This document shows, in pieces, positions 35,089-47,600 of a stretch of DNA of 64,000 nucleotides. Under the pieces are notes generated by a model, which had not been told where the DNA came from, did not search any database, and worked only from the letters and a program-made list of their open reading frames with translations. Origin of the DNA: Micromussa lordhowensis (lineage: Eukaryota > Cnidaria > Anthozoa > Scleractinia > Lobophylliidae); NCBI GenBank assembly GCA_964020085.1, contig OZ026604.1:13138042-13202041 (forward strand). Reading direction: 5' to 3'. Numbering within the stretch: position 1 is the stretch's first letter; every line of letters starts with the position of its first letter. Both the position numbers and the translations under genes were made by a program.

Positions 35089-37520
35089 TTATGCTGTCAT
35101 GTAATCCTTTAGATAGGCTGGTGGCCGTCTGGTACGCTGTGGCCGTACTGGACTCTTAGATGGGGCTGCAGGAGGTTTGGTAGTGGTCTCCGGGTTGGCT
35201 GGTGTTTCTGCATGGGATAGTTCTCGTATGCTCTTGGTTGGTGATGAGCTGTCCCCATTACAACTCACAGGTGTTATGTCTGGTGTTGTCGGAGCGTCAG
35301 GACTCTCTTTGGTTTTCCTCAGGTGGTAACGGTTCCTTCTGTATGTTTCTCCGTCTGGCGTTTCCACTCTATAGGACCTCTCGTCTAGCCGTGATGTGAC
35401 TATGCCTTTCTTCCACATCTTATTTCCCAGTTGAAAGGGTTTCATTCGTACGACATCGCCTTCTGCAAGGGTGGGCAAGTCACGGGCGTGCTGGTTGTAG
35501 TATTTGGACTGTTGTGCTTGTCGTTTTGTCAGGTCTTTCATTTCTCGGTCTATTAGTGGTGTTCTGGGCTGAAGGAGGGCTTTCGTCTTTCGTTGTTGGA
35601 AGGAGTGTTCATGTTCTCCTGTTCATTAGGCGTTGTACCGGGCTTGACTCCATTCCTTGGGTCGGTGTGTTCCGGTAGTCGACTATCGCAGTGTACGGGT
35701 CCGTTCTGGAATCCAGGGCTTTCCGGATAAGGCGCTTTGCTGTTTTCACCGCTGATTCCACTTTACCGTTTGCTTTACTATTCCCAGGGCTGTTGGTTCT
35801 ATGTTCGAAGTCCCATTCTTTAGCAAACTTGGTCAACTCTGACGAGGCGAACTGCGGCCCATTGTCACTGATCAAGCGGTCAGGGCAACCATATCGTTCA
35901 AAATGGTTTTTGAGTTTCAGGATTATGGCTGCTGAAGTAGTACTAGTAAGGCGGTCAACTTCCCAGAAGTTGCTGTAGTAATCCACAGTTACAATGAATT
36001 CTTTCTTGTTTAGCTCGAACAGGTCAACTCCTATTTGTTCCCATGGTCGGCTGGGTAGCATCAGAGATTCCTTTTGGTTGCTGGTTTCCCCGGGGGGGGG
36101 GGGGTACTCCCTTATATGGGCTATACAGGTATGTGCGGCCCCAAAGGGTAGGGTTTTTCAGCCGTTTTGGTCATAAATAGGGTATCGATTTTTTGCACTC
36201 TAGTGTTGAATTCGTCCTTTTTTTGGAAGAAGCTACTTCTTCAGCATGTCCCCCAGTTTAACGCCTGCTACGCGCGCTAGATAAGACCAGCAACAAAAAG
36301 CCCTATACAAATAATGTTTACGGTAACTGTGTACGTGCAGCAACGGCTTTAATGCAGGTCTGGAACAGGGTATTGATTTAAGGGTCAGGTCATAAATAGG
36401 GTAGGGAAAAGCGCAGATTTTGGTCATAAATAGGGTAAGGGTTTTAGGGAGCGGGCCGCACACCCCTACCCAAATTTTCCGGGAGTACCCCCTCCGGGCT
36501 GGTTTCGTACTTGCGACAGGTCTCACAGGACGCGATTAGCTCCTTTACTTCGGCGTTCATGCCGGGCCAAAAGATGGTTTCCCGTGCACGGCGTAAACAG
36601 GATTCTACACCGAGGTGTGATGCATGTAGCTTTCGCTTCATGTCAAGTCGTAAGCTGACAGGAACGACGATTCGTTGTCCACGGAAAATAATTCCATCTT
36701 GAATGGCTAGCTCGTCCCTTATGTTATCTGTGATGGCACTTGACCACGGTGTTCTTGCCATCCGTGTAGAATGACATTCTTGAGGATTCGCAATGCTTCA
36801 TCGCTCTCAGTAGCCAGTTAGATCTCTTGGAGTCTTGAAGTAGATACGGGGAGAAATGAAGTTGCGTGGATGTGTTCGAATTCAGCTCCAGTAGGATGGG
36901 CGGTGGTCGGCAGGTATGATCTGGAAAGGGTGTCAGCTAAGTTTAGGTTCTCGCCACGTTCGTACCGCACCTCGTAGTCATATTTCTAAAGCCTCAACAT
37001 CATATCTTGTAGTCGTCTTGGCGCACACGCGAGAGGCTTCTTTAGGATGGATTCTAGCGGTTTGTGATCGCTTTGTATTTTCACGTGGCGTCCATAGGTG
37101 TATTGATGGAATTTCTCGAGTGAGAAGACGATTGCGAGCATTTCTTTTTCAATCTGTGCATATCGTCGCTCGGTTTCGGTGAGCGCTCTGCTCGTATATG
37201 CAATCGGTCTACCTCCTTGCAGGAGGACTGCTCCCAGGCCTGCCTGGCTAGCATCACATTGGATCTCAAGCTCAGTCGTAGTAGCTGAGGACCGGTGCAG
37301 TGGTCACGAGTTGCTTGACTTCTCGAAATGCGTTTTCCTGCTCCTCTGTCCAGTTGAAGTTGGTGTCTTGTCGCGTCAATCGACGTATCGGCTCCATGTG
37401 GTCCGCTAGTCTGGGCAGGAACTTTGCCAAGTAATTGACAAATCCGTTTAATCTCTATACGCCCTCGACGTCTTCAGGACGTGGCATCTCGAGGACTGCT
37501 TTCGCTTTCTCCGGGTCAAT
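35089..37520 (-). pseudogene. Decayed Ty3/Gypsy pol, interrupted by a MITE
   Basis: On the minus strand, from high to low coordinates: the end of reverse transcriptase (MPRPEDVEG, RLNGFVNYLAKFLP, about 37500-37400), RNase H (YTSRALTETERRYAQIEKEM reading near 37200-37100), the H2C2 finger (HASHLGVESC...CETC, about 36660-36510), the integrase core (VDYYSNFWEVDRL, ISDNGPQFASS, KVESAVKTAKR; 36061-35609), and the integrase C-terminus (MKPFQLG...RSYRVETPDG; 35541-35089). Frameshifts and stops separate the parts; gag, protease and most of the reverse transcriptase are missing. It belongs to the same lineage as the element at 40457-45025 but is much older. Confidence 0.9.
36089..36497. mobile_element. 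409 bp MITE with CCCGGGGG ends, 9 bp target duplication
   Basis: Opposed ends: CCCGGGGG...GGGTACTCCCTT at the left, and GGGAGTACCCCCTCCGG at the right. GGTCATAAATAGGGTA occurs three times inside. GCTGGTTTC is duplicated at 36080-36088 and 36498-36506. Removing the element restores the integrase reading across the site. No coding capacity. Confidence 0.88.
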
Positions 37521-37912
37521 CTCTTCGGAGTCAGCTGCGGAGTCTGCTGTGACACCTGAAAAAGGAGCCTCCCCGTATTGGCGATTTTGGGAGAGTACCT
37601 CCTCTCCCGGGTTAGCAGAGCAACGTCACTGAACTCTTTTGCTAGCGATATTAATATTTCAGTATCTAAACATTTGAGTTTTTGCAAATCGTTGATTGTT
37701 TAGCATCGTGTGTCGTTACTGTCGAGGCATGTTGTATTATGGTAAAGTTAGTGTTTATGATCTTTGCTGAGAAAAGCCGCTGGGACTGCCACTGAGTGGA
37801 AGTGAGGACATTTGGCTCCTCAAAGATCTGTCCCGTGGATGTCTACTGGCCAGTTTTTTGTTTGTTTTTTTTTAAAGGAGAATTGTTTTGAGCAGCCTGA
37901 ATTCCGGATTCA

Positions 37913-37944
<32 letters not shown>

Positions 37945-38682
37945 TGCATACGGCTTTGCGTACAGAAGGAAACATGTCAGATAAGAATTGACTCCAGGTA
38001 GCTAAAGAGCTAGTGAAACTTAGTACATGGTGAGGATTTTAGCTCTTTGGGTGTAATATTCAAGGAGAAATTGTCTTTCAAAAACTGCAAAATTTCTTGG
38101 TGGCAAAAGCGCTAATGAGCTCATACATTCTTTGTTAAATTTTGAGTTTTTAAACCCGTGTTGCACAAAAAGTATTCAATACATCAGGCTCATATTCACT
38201 GGCAGAGTTAATCGCACTATGACCTTTCAATATTCAGAACTGATTTATTTGTAGCTCCATCAGAAACTAAATTGCTTATGCTAATGAGGCAAATATTGTA
38301 AACAAGGATTCCCCTATAGTACCGTTTTCCAGCGACACTATGCGCTACAGGAATCTGAGAAAAGGGCTAAAACAGGGGCTATATTATATTTACACGATAA
38401 GTGAAACAACAGTTAATGCGTCAGGTTTCTTCGTCACCTATTGTGTGCGTTGGTTTGCTATCAGATTTACTACAAGTATCTTTGATCATTCTTACACTGA
38501 GGACGGTCTTGAGTCCAGTCCAGATCCAGACTGTTTACAATTGACTAGCTCCCAGTCTTTTTTTTGTGGTCTCGGTTCATTTCCAAGGCAACAACAGTTT
38601 CGTCTCCATCGTCAAGCAAGAGGACTACATAGTCGTTTGTTGTAGATATTTCGCGCTAAAACTTAGTGTTAAAATCGGGAAG
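37521..38682. other. Upstream region of DNALI1
   Basis: No other gene is seen. Forkhead-type sites lie at 38298-38304 (GTAAACA) and 38532-38538 (TGTTTAC), and an X-box at 38579-38592. Confidence 0.45.
38579..38592 (+). promoter_or_regulatory. X-box (RFX site) upstream of DNALI1
   Basis: ATTTCC-AA-GGCAAC fits the X-box consensus RYYNYY N1-3 RRNRAC at every position. It lies about 90 bases upstream of the DNALI1 start codon, the usual place in ciliary genes. A forkhead motif TGTTTAC (38532-38538) is 41 bases further upstream. Confidence 0.6.
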
Positions 38683-41600
38683 ATGATTCCACCGAATGCT
38701 TCTTTGGTAAAATATGATAACCCAGTTCTCGTGAGCAGGAACACAGACAAAAAATCACCAAGGGTAAGTTAGTTTTGCTAACTTGCACAAATTACAGTGT
38801 ACGTACTGTAAGACTTTAAGTTTATGTTTGAAGACGTTCTTTGTTTTTAATATCACTTAAGTGCCTGGGCATCCACTGCCTGGTCTATGCAGACTTTTGA
38901 GCGGGTTGACTACTAAATTCGACCTGCGTCCATTGATAGGAAACTGAGGTACAAAAACGCTTTCCGTTTGTAGGGAATCATATCAAAGCGAGGCGGACAA
39001 GGCTTTGCTCTTGAGACGACTGATTCTCTAAACTTTTTCACCTATGAAAGCTTTTTCAAAACTGACAAGGAGCTTGATGATTACGTGAACTTATGTTTGA
39101 AGACGTTCTTTGTTTTTAATATCACTTAAGTGCCTGGGCATCCACTGCCTGGTCTATGCAGACTTTTGAGCGGGTTGACTACTAAATTCGACCTGCGTCC
39201 ATTGATAGGAAACTGAGGTACAAAAACGCTTTCCGTTTGTAGGGAATCATATCAAAGCGAGGCGGACAAGGCTTTGCTCTTGAGACGACTGATTCTCTAA
39301 ACTTTTTCACCTATGAAAGCTTTTTCAAAACTGACAAGGAGCTTGATGATTACGTGAACTTATGTTTGAAGACGTTCTTTGTTTTTAATATCACTTAAGT
39401 GCCTGGGCATCCACTGCCTGGTCTATGCAGACTTTTGAGCGGGTTGACTACTAAATTCGACCTGCGTCCATTGATAGGAAACTGAGGTACAAAAACGCTT
39501 TCCGTTTGTAGGGAATCATATCAAAGCGAGGCGGACAAGGCTTTGCTCTTGAGACGACTGATTCTCTAAACTTTTTCACCTATGAAAGCTTTTTCAAAAC
39601 TGACAAGGAGCTTGATGATTACGTGAACTGCGGTTGAGACTGATTTGTATCAATTAACAAGTTTAGTATTTTTCTTCGACGATAATTGCAGGCTCGATCC
39701 CTCAAAGTTAGTCAACAGCAAGGTGCTGGAGGAACTGCAGCGGCAGGACCTGTACCTCAACCACCGCGAACAAACAAACTACCTCCAATGGATTCACAGA
39801 AAAATCAACAGACTGATGAGATACTCAATGCCATTCTGCCACCCAGGTATATAAATTAATATGCTCGTAATCTGCTTGTACATGCATTAAGCTCTCTGTA
39901 CGTGCAGTTCAATGGTGAAAAATAGATTCCACTAGATCGCTCAGGACAACCCTATACTCAGGTAGCTGTAGTTGAATCTAAAGTGCACTCTTATTTGTTG
40001 ATTTATGGTCATGTATCTATATGTCGCCCGGTAAGTGACGGGTGACAATAATGCAATTGTCCCCTGGTTCCCCACAACCAGAGGTTACTTTGACTCTAGG
40101 CTAATTCTTCTTGCCTTATTGCTTTACAGCAGGCCCGGGTTGTTTGATAGTCGGATAATGCTATCCACTGGATAAATCACTATCCAGCGGATAGTGCGCT
40201 TTCTTTTGTCAACACTTGTCCACTGCATGGATAGCGAATTATCTGGTGGATAGCGTTTAATCCAGCCTTCAAACAGCTAGGGCCAGCTATATAACAAAAC
40301 ACTTAATTACTGATAAATTACCTCCCTTGGAACACAGTTAGTTTTGTTCTGCCTTGAATCCTGAGATTCTTAGGAAAACAAAACTTACTGTTTTTCTTGG
40401 GACCAGTAATTAAGTGTACATTATTCAACAACGAAGGATCACATTTTCGTAGTGAGTGTTATAATAAGATGAGTTATGTATAAAATGCACGTGCGTTCTC
40501 TAGAGACCCACTCCCGCCAGTTTGAACTAATATATATTCATAGTAGGTTGCGATATGACATTCATTGAGTAAACGTCTCTTGGTTTTATCTTGGTCGCTC
40601 GTCTTTCATTTTATTACATGGTGGCAGCGGTGTCAAGTACCGTTTGATATTTGGTCTAGTTCCTCTTGGTCGTCGACGAATTAAACTGTCTGCGACATGG
40701 GCGATGAAGAAGGCCATACTGGAACCAGTGGAGGCTCTGCTACGGTTGCTCAACCTTCAACAAGCCAGTCTCCAATATTTCATCAAATTTCCCCACCTCA
40801 ACCTCTTGCATTGCGGCCCAGCGGAGAAATAGCCGATAACTGGAAGCTTTGGAAGGAAAAGTACAACAACTATTTCGTTATTTCTAGGTAAGATCGAGAA
40901 AGCTTGCCGTACCAACTTGCGATGTTCAAGCACACGATTGGCGATGACGCTCTAAAAGTTATCAAAACATTCAGTTACACCGAGGGCGAGGATTCGAATA
41001 ATTGGCGCGTGGTGATGGCCAAAATGGAGAAATACTGCATCGGAGAAGTCAATGAGATCTATGAGAGATACTGTTTTAACAAGCGGGACAAGCTTCCAGC
41101 CGAGTCGGTCGATTGTTTTGTTGCCGAACTGAAAACCTTGGCCAAGACGTGCAACTTTTGTGACTGCTTGCGTGATAGTCTTATCCGTGATCGCATTGTG
41201 CTTGGGATTAAAGATGAGCAGACTACCAAGAAGCTGCTGAGAATTCGAGATCTCACCTTGAATCGGTGTATCGATATCTGCCGCAGCGAAGAAGTGACAG
41301 CGTTGCACATGAAGTCGCTATCGGAACCGGCGGACAACATCAACCAAGTCAAATCTAACAAAAAGAAACCTCAAGTTCCGACTCCAGACAGACAGTCGGA
41401 AAAGAAAATTTCGTGCAAGTTTTGTGGTTATGAGCACGCTCCTGAGAGAAAGAAGTGTCCTGCGTGGGGCAAAGTGTGTAACCGGTGTAAGAAAAAGAAT
41501 CATTTTGCAAAAGGTTGCAAAGATGCCGCGGTTAACGCCATTGAGAGCGATGAAGATTTGGAAGAGATCAGCGTTGTAAGGGTACAAGCTATGAAGGACA

Positions 41601-44600
41601 AAGCTGTGTTTGCTGAGATGTTGGTTCAGCAGAAACCCGTGAGATTTCAAATTGACTGTGGAGCGAGTGCAAACATCTTGTCATCTAAGTATGTGGAAAA
41701 TGTGGATCTTGAGCCTTGTTCCCAGTCCCTCGTTATGTGGAATGGCACCAAGGTCAAGCCTGTTGGGACATGTGCTCTGCCAGTTGTAAATCCCCGGAAC
41801 AATAAGAAGTACCAAGTGAGATTCTTAATCGTCAAAGAGAGTTTAACTCCACTCCTGGGTTTAAACGCTACCGAGAAGATGGGTTTGTTAACTGTGCACA
41901 AGGAGAACTTTGTTAGCGTTGTGGAGAATTTGGAAAACGATCTTGCTAACAACTACCCAAATGTGTTTGATAATGGCCTTGGCAAGCTACCTGGAAAGGT
42001 TCATCTGCAAGTAGATCCGGCTTGCCAACCAGTGATTCTCCCAGCCAGGAAAGTACCGGTATCCGTTAAAGAAAAATTCAAGGCGGAACTCAAAAGGTTG
42101 CAGGATCTTAAAGTTATTGCTCCTGTGGATCAGCCAACTGAATGGGTCAGCCAGTTTGTTGTTGCTGTAAAAAGGTCTGGTGATTTACGTGTCTGCATTG
42201 ATCCTAAACCGTTGAATGCAGCTTTAAAGAGAGAAAGATACCGGATCCCCGTCATTGATGACGTGTTGCCTGATTTGGCCGAAGCGCGTGTGTTTACAAA
42301 GGTTGATCTCGCATCCGCTTTCTGGCAATTGGAGCTGGATGATGAGTCTAGTCTGTTGACAACTTTTGCAACTCCCCATGGGAGATACCGCTGGCTCCGT
42401 TTACCGTTTGGCTTGTGTGTCTCGAGCGAGATATTTCAAAAGCATTTGAATCAAGAGTTGTTAGGCCTGCCTGGTGTGAAGTGCATTGCCGATGACGTAC
42501 TCATCTATGGAAGAGATGATGCTGACCATGATAGTTGCCTGGAGGGTTTCATGAAGAAGTGTCAGCAGAAGGGCATAAAGCTCAATCGTGCGAAATTGGA
42601 ATACAAGTGTAAGGAAGTATCTTTTCATGGACATGTTCTGACATCAGAGGGCCTGAAGCCAGATCTGCAGAAAGTCAATTACAGAAATGCCGCGACCAGA
42701 AAAGTCTGAGGATGTGTTGCGCTTGAATGGTATGGTAAATTACCTAAGCCGTTTCCTGCCAAACCTGTCTGACGTAATGAAACCGCTTCGAGACCTTACT
42801 CATAAAGATGTTGAATGGTGTTGGTCCGACGCGCAAGAACGTGCTTGGATTGAAGTGAAGGGCCTTATTGCATCTGCTCCTGTGCTAGCGTATTACAAGC
42901 CTGGTGAGCCATTGGAAGTGCAATGTGACAGCAGTCAAGCTGGTCTGGGCGCAGCCCTAATGCAAAGCGGTCATCCCATTGCTTATGCAAGCCGAGCATT
43001 AACGGACACTGAGACGCGTTACGCTCAGATAGAAAAAGAGATGCTTGCGATTGTTTTTGCAGTGGAGAAGTTTAACGACTACACGTTTGGCAATAAGACC
43101 ATTGTTTTCAGCGACCACAAGCCGCTGGAATCAATTTTCAAGAAGCCCTTGCACCGTGCCCCAAAGCGTCTACAAGGCATGATAATTCGTCTTCAGAAGT
43201 ATGACCTGGAAGTAAGGTACGAAAAGGGAAGCAAGATGTTTCTGGCCGATACCCTCTCGAGAGCATTTCTCCCTGTCGGTAAGCAAGACGAGAATGAGTT
43301 CGAGACAATCAATATGATGAAGTACCTGCCCGTGTCGGAAGAAAGGCTTCTGCTAATTCAGAAAGACACCGAAGCAGATGAGTCTCTTCAAGTGCTGAAA
43401 GCTGTAATTCAGAAGGGCTGGCCAGAGCATAAGAGTAACGTGCCCAGCATCATTTCCCCTTACTTCAACATGCGTGATGAGATGTCGATCCAGGATGGTC
43501 TCATCTTTAAGGGAGAACGTGTCGTGGTTCCACGAGCGTCGAGGAGCGAGCTGTTGAGACGAATCCACAGTTCACATCTTGGGGTGAATGGCTGTCTAAA
43601 CAGAGCTCGTGAGTGCCTCTATTGGCCCGGTATGACAGCTGACATTAAGAACTATGTGTCAACTTGTGAGGCGTGTCGGGAGTATGAGCGAGGTCAAGTG
43701 AAGGAAACAATGATGTCCCCCGAAACGCCAAATCGACCCTGGCAACGAGTGGCTGCGGATCTGTTTGAGTTTGAAGGGAAAACCTACTTAGTCACCTCAG
43801 ACTATTACAGTGATTTCTTTGAGCTGGATCATTTAAGATCCCCTTCGTCGGTGTGTGTCATCAGAAAGTTGAAGGCCCACTTTGCACGCCACGGTATTCC
43901 TGAGCAGCTGGTGACAGATAACGGTTCACAATTTACGTCGCACGATTTCCTGAAGTTCTCGAGAGATTGGGACTTTGAACATCTCACGAGCAGCCCTCAT
44001 CACAGTCAGGGTAACGGTAAAGCAGAGAGCGCGGTGAAGGAAGCTAAGAAAATTCTCAGAAAGTGCAGAGTGAGTGAATCAGATGCATTTCTAGCCTTGC
44101 TCGATCATCGCAACACCCCGCCTGCCAGTGTCCAAGTTAGTCCAGCGCAACGTCTCTTTAACAGAAGGACTAGAAGTCTCCTACCAATGACGGCAAACTT
44201 GCTCGCGCCACAAGCAGTCTCGGACAGCGAGCTGTGCCGAGCCAAGCTCGAAGAGCGCAAGCAGCGACAAGCTCAGTATTACAACCGAGGTGCTGTCGAT
44301 CTGGATCCCCTAAGAATAGGAGATGTAGTAAGGCTAAAACCGTTTCAGCTAGGCAAGCGAGAATGGCAGAAAGGAATTGTGCGAAGTCGACTGGATGAGA
44401 GATCGTATGAAGTCGAGACGCCTCATCATGTGGTTCGTCGCAACCGTGTTCACCTGCGGAAGACAAATGAGCCGCCACCGCGGTCATCAGACCAGGCCCC
44501 TGCTGAGGTTTCTGTTCCCGTTTGTCCACAGTCCAATGAGTTGCCGACCACCGTTCCCGAAGAAGTAAATCCACCTGCGCCAAGTCAGGAAACTGCTCCT

Positions 44601-47600
44601 CTGAGTAGGCCGGAAGTTGCTCCTACTTCAGCTGAGTCTCCACCCAAGCCAGTGTTAAGACGATCTGAGCGTCAACGACGGCCACCAAAGCGCTTCAGTG
44701 ACTTTGTTTTGACTAAGCCATAAACTGATCTAAAACTTCTAACGCGTTGTAGAGCTTGACGAGTATTTAAATCTTTGGTGAATGCTTAATTCATATTGTG
44801 TATAAGTCAGCTCGTGTGTTGGTTGTAATTTTTCATTTCTTTTTTCGTATATGAAAGGGAGGGTGTTATAATAAGATGAGTTATGTATAAAATGCACGTG
44901 CGTTCTCTAGAGACCCACTCCCGCCAGTTTGAACTAATATATATTCATAGTAGGTTGCGATATGACATTCATTGAGTAAACGTCTCTTGGTTTTATCTTG
45001 GTCGCTCGTCTTTCATTTTATTACAGTGAGATAGATTGTTGTTGTACAGCAAAACATTGAGAGCACTTCCAAATATGGTAAACCACATCTGTTCTGATTC
45101 AACAAAACATACTATCTAGTGAACTGCCATAAGGACCAGCCAGTCACTTTGCATGGACCTATGATGAGGCCAGGAGAGTTTAAGTGATAGCATTTCCCAT
45201 CTCTAATCACAAGCCTTTACCTATCAGAAACTGGTTCTAGGCAATTTACCTCTGCAGCTGCCATTTATGCACAGTAAGAACCAGTCCTTGCAAGTCTTTC
45301 TTGAAAAAACAACAAAAGAAACTGACTTTCTCTACCCCTGTGATCAACCTGCATTTCAACACCTGGCCCTGAGGGCTCCTAAGGATATTGCCCTCACCAG
45401 TTCATACAAGAACATATTTTCTCCCAACGCCGCCAATTGACTGTGGTATTGCCGTCTCAAAAATCACATTTTTGTTTTAGTTTTGTATCACAATTTAACT
45501 ATTCTTTGAGAATACTAAACAAAAGAAAACGTAACATTTCTTTCGATTAAAATATAAAATCCTAGTACACGTGAAGAATTGCTATCGATATCGGCATACA
45601 ATGATTTCTTCTGTTTGCTGGCGAGTTCTTGTCTGAATATTTTGACTTTTAAGCTGTAAATTCCATTCATTCAGTATAACTATGTGGAGTTTTCCAAAGT
45701 ACATTGTATTGAGCAAAGAAAAAGCCGAAGAATTTAGACAAATAAGTTTAAATGAGCTAGCTAGCCTTTCTCTCATGAGCTAGCTCGCTCAGCAACTCAC
45801 AAAATCACCACTTTGAATGATTAAAAACAGTTACGTGCCTTCATCAGGTACATAAAGCTTTGTTTTTCAATATTTACAATCTCCTTTGGTGGCCTGTGGG
45901 TAAAATATACTTGAAAAGTCACCTAATACAAACTGAATGTTACTTTATAATAATTTCAACATGCCTGCAGGTTTTAATCCATGTGAAATGTATGTTGTGT
46001 TATAGAGAATGGACAGAAAATGGTCAGTTGTGGGTACAACAAGTGTCTAGTACCCCAGCTACAAGATTAGATGTTGTCAATCTGCAGGTATGTAAGCCAG
46101 TTATATCCAGGGCAAGTAGTTGTCAACTTCATTGTGGGGTCGCAATTGGTTTGAGAATGTAGGGTTTGAAAAAAAAACACTTGAATTCCAGCTTAGTAGC
46201 TTTTAATTTTGCTTTCCCTGGGCAAGTCTTAAGTTATTGTTAATGATTTAGTCGGCTGACTTGCCTGCTGCCTTGCCCATTGGGCAAGTGAGAGTGAAAA
46301 GTTACTTGCCCAGAAAGAAAGTCTACTTGTCCCTGACGACCAGACAGCACTTTTCTCAAGGCCTGAGAATAGTGTCCCAAGATTGACATGCCATTTTCTA
46401 TGCATGGGTGCAAGCCAATTGCTGACTGCATAGTCAGATCGGCAGAATGATGTATTCACTGTACTAGATTAATCATATTTTTAAACTAGTATACTATTTT
46501 GCATCTGTGTTGATTGAAAATGTTTGGTCGGGCTGCCTTTAATAAGTTGTTCATAGACCAAGGTGATCAGTTGAATGAAAATTTCAAAAAAAGAATTAAA
46601 ATCAAGCTGGATTAAGCTTAACCAAACTTTTAGGTGTGGTATAAGACAGTCTTTTTAGACGTATAAAATGTTTCTGTTATTTGGCAAAATTAATTTGAGT
46701 AATTAATTTGGAAGTAATTGCTTTATTTGCAAACTTGTGATCATTGAAGGAACCCATTCATCATCATGTAAATTGATAAGTTTGGTATCATTTGTTTAGG
46801 AACAACTTGACATGCGTCTTCAGCAGCGACAAGCAAGGGAAACAGGAATTTGTCCTGTGAGGAGAGAACTTTACTCACAATGTTTTGGTGAGTTGTCTGA
46901 CTACTGGAATAAACTTTACTGAGCCTACTGATGTATTTGTACAACTGTAATTGAGCTGTAATAATGTGAAATAAATGAAAAGGCCAAAATGGTCAGTGGT
47001 CTCTGAAAACCAACATGCAATCATGTTACTTATTAAACTGGCTGAGAATAAAGTTTCCAGCTCTTTCCATCACTTGTACTTTTTATTATTTTTTGACAGT
47101 TCAATACTACCACTCTTTGTCAGATGATCTTGCAGAAATGGTATCACACAAATCCCCAAACATTGGTTGACATGTTGTGGTCATCCTTTTTATGTAATAG
47201 GTTCACCGTTGCAACAGCAACAATACAACCTTTAAAGACCCTTAATTTTAGCTTGAAGTGCTAATAACTCAAAAATGAGCACAGTGAGCAATTGGAGTTG
47301 GCACTATAAATAAAGAATTACATTACAGTTACATCACAATTACATTATTACATTACATTACATGGTTTTTTAAGCATATTAATAAGATGCAACTTTTGGA
47401 ACATCTAAAAACATTCTCTGGAAAGGGCTTATAGCCACCTTAAATTTTCAATTTTTTGATGTCTGTGTGATGCCAACATTTTAGCATCATTTGTGGAGGC
47501 TCGGTGGCCTCATGGTTAGTGTGCTCGACTCCTGTGCGAGTGCTCCGGGTTTGAGCCCTGGCCGGGGACATGGTGTGGTGTTCTTGGGCAAGACACTTCA

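Larger units (their letters stand above)
40457..45025 (+). mobile_element. Full-length Ty3/Gypsy LTR retrotransposon
   Basis: 4,569 bp, bounded by two 162 bp LTRs (40457-40618 and 44864-45025) that start TGTTATAATA and end TTTTATTACA. I find no difference between them. The 5 bp GTGAG flanks the element at 40452-40456 and 45026-45030. A putative primer-binding site (TGGTGGCAGCGG) follows the left LTR at 40619, and a polypurine tract (GAAAGGGAGGG) precedes the right LTR at 44853-44863. It sits in intron 2 of DNALI1 in the sense direction. Confidence 0.97.

Noticed and set aside
47500..47575. tRNA-like sequence that might be a tRNA gene
   Set aside because: The A and B boxes are followed by a SINE body, and no complete cloverleaf acceptor stem is evident. 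The same applies to the copies at 18300-18800.
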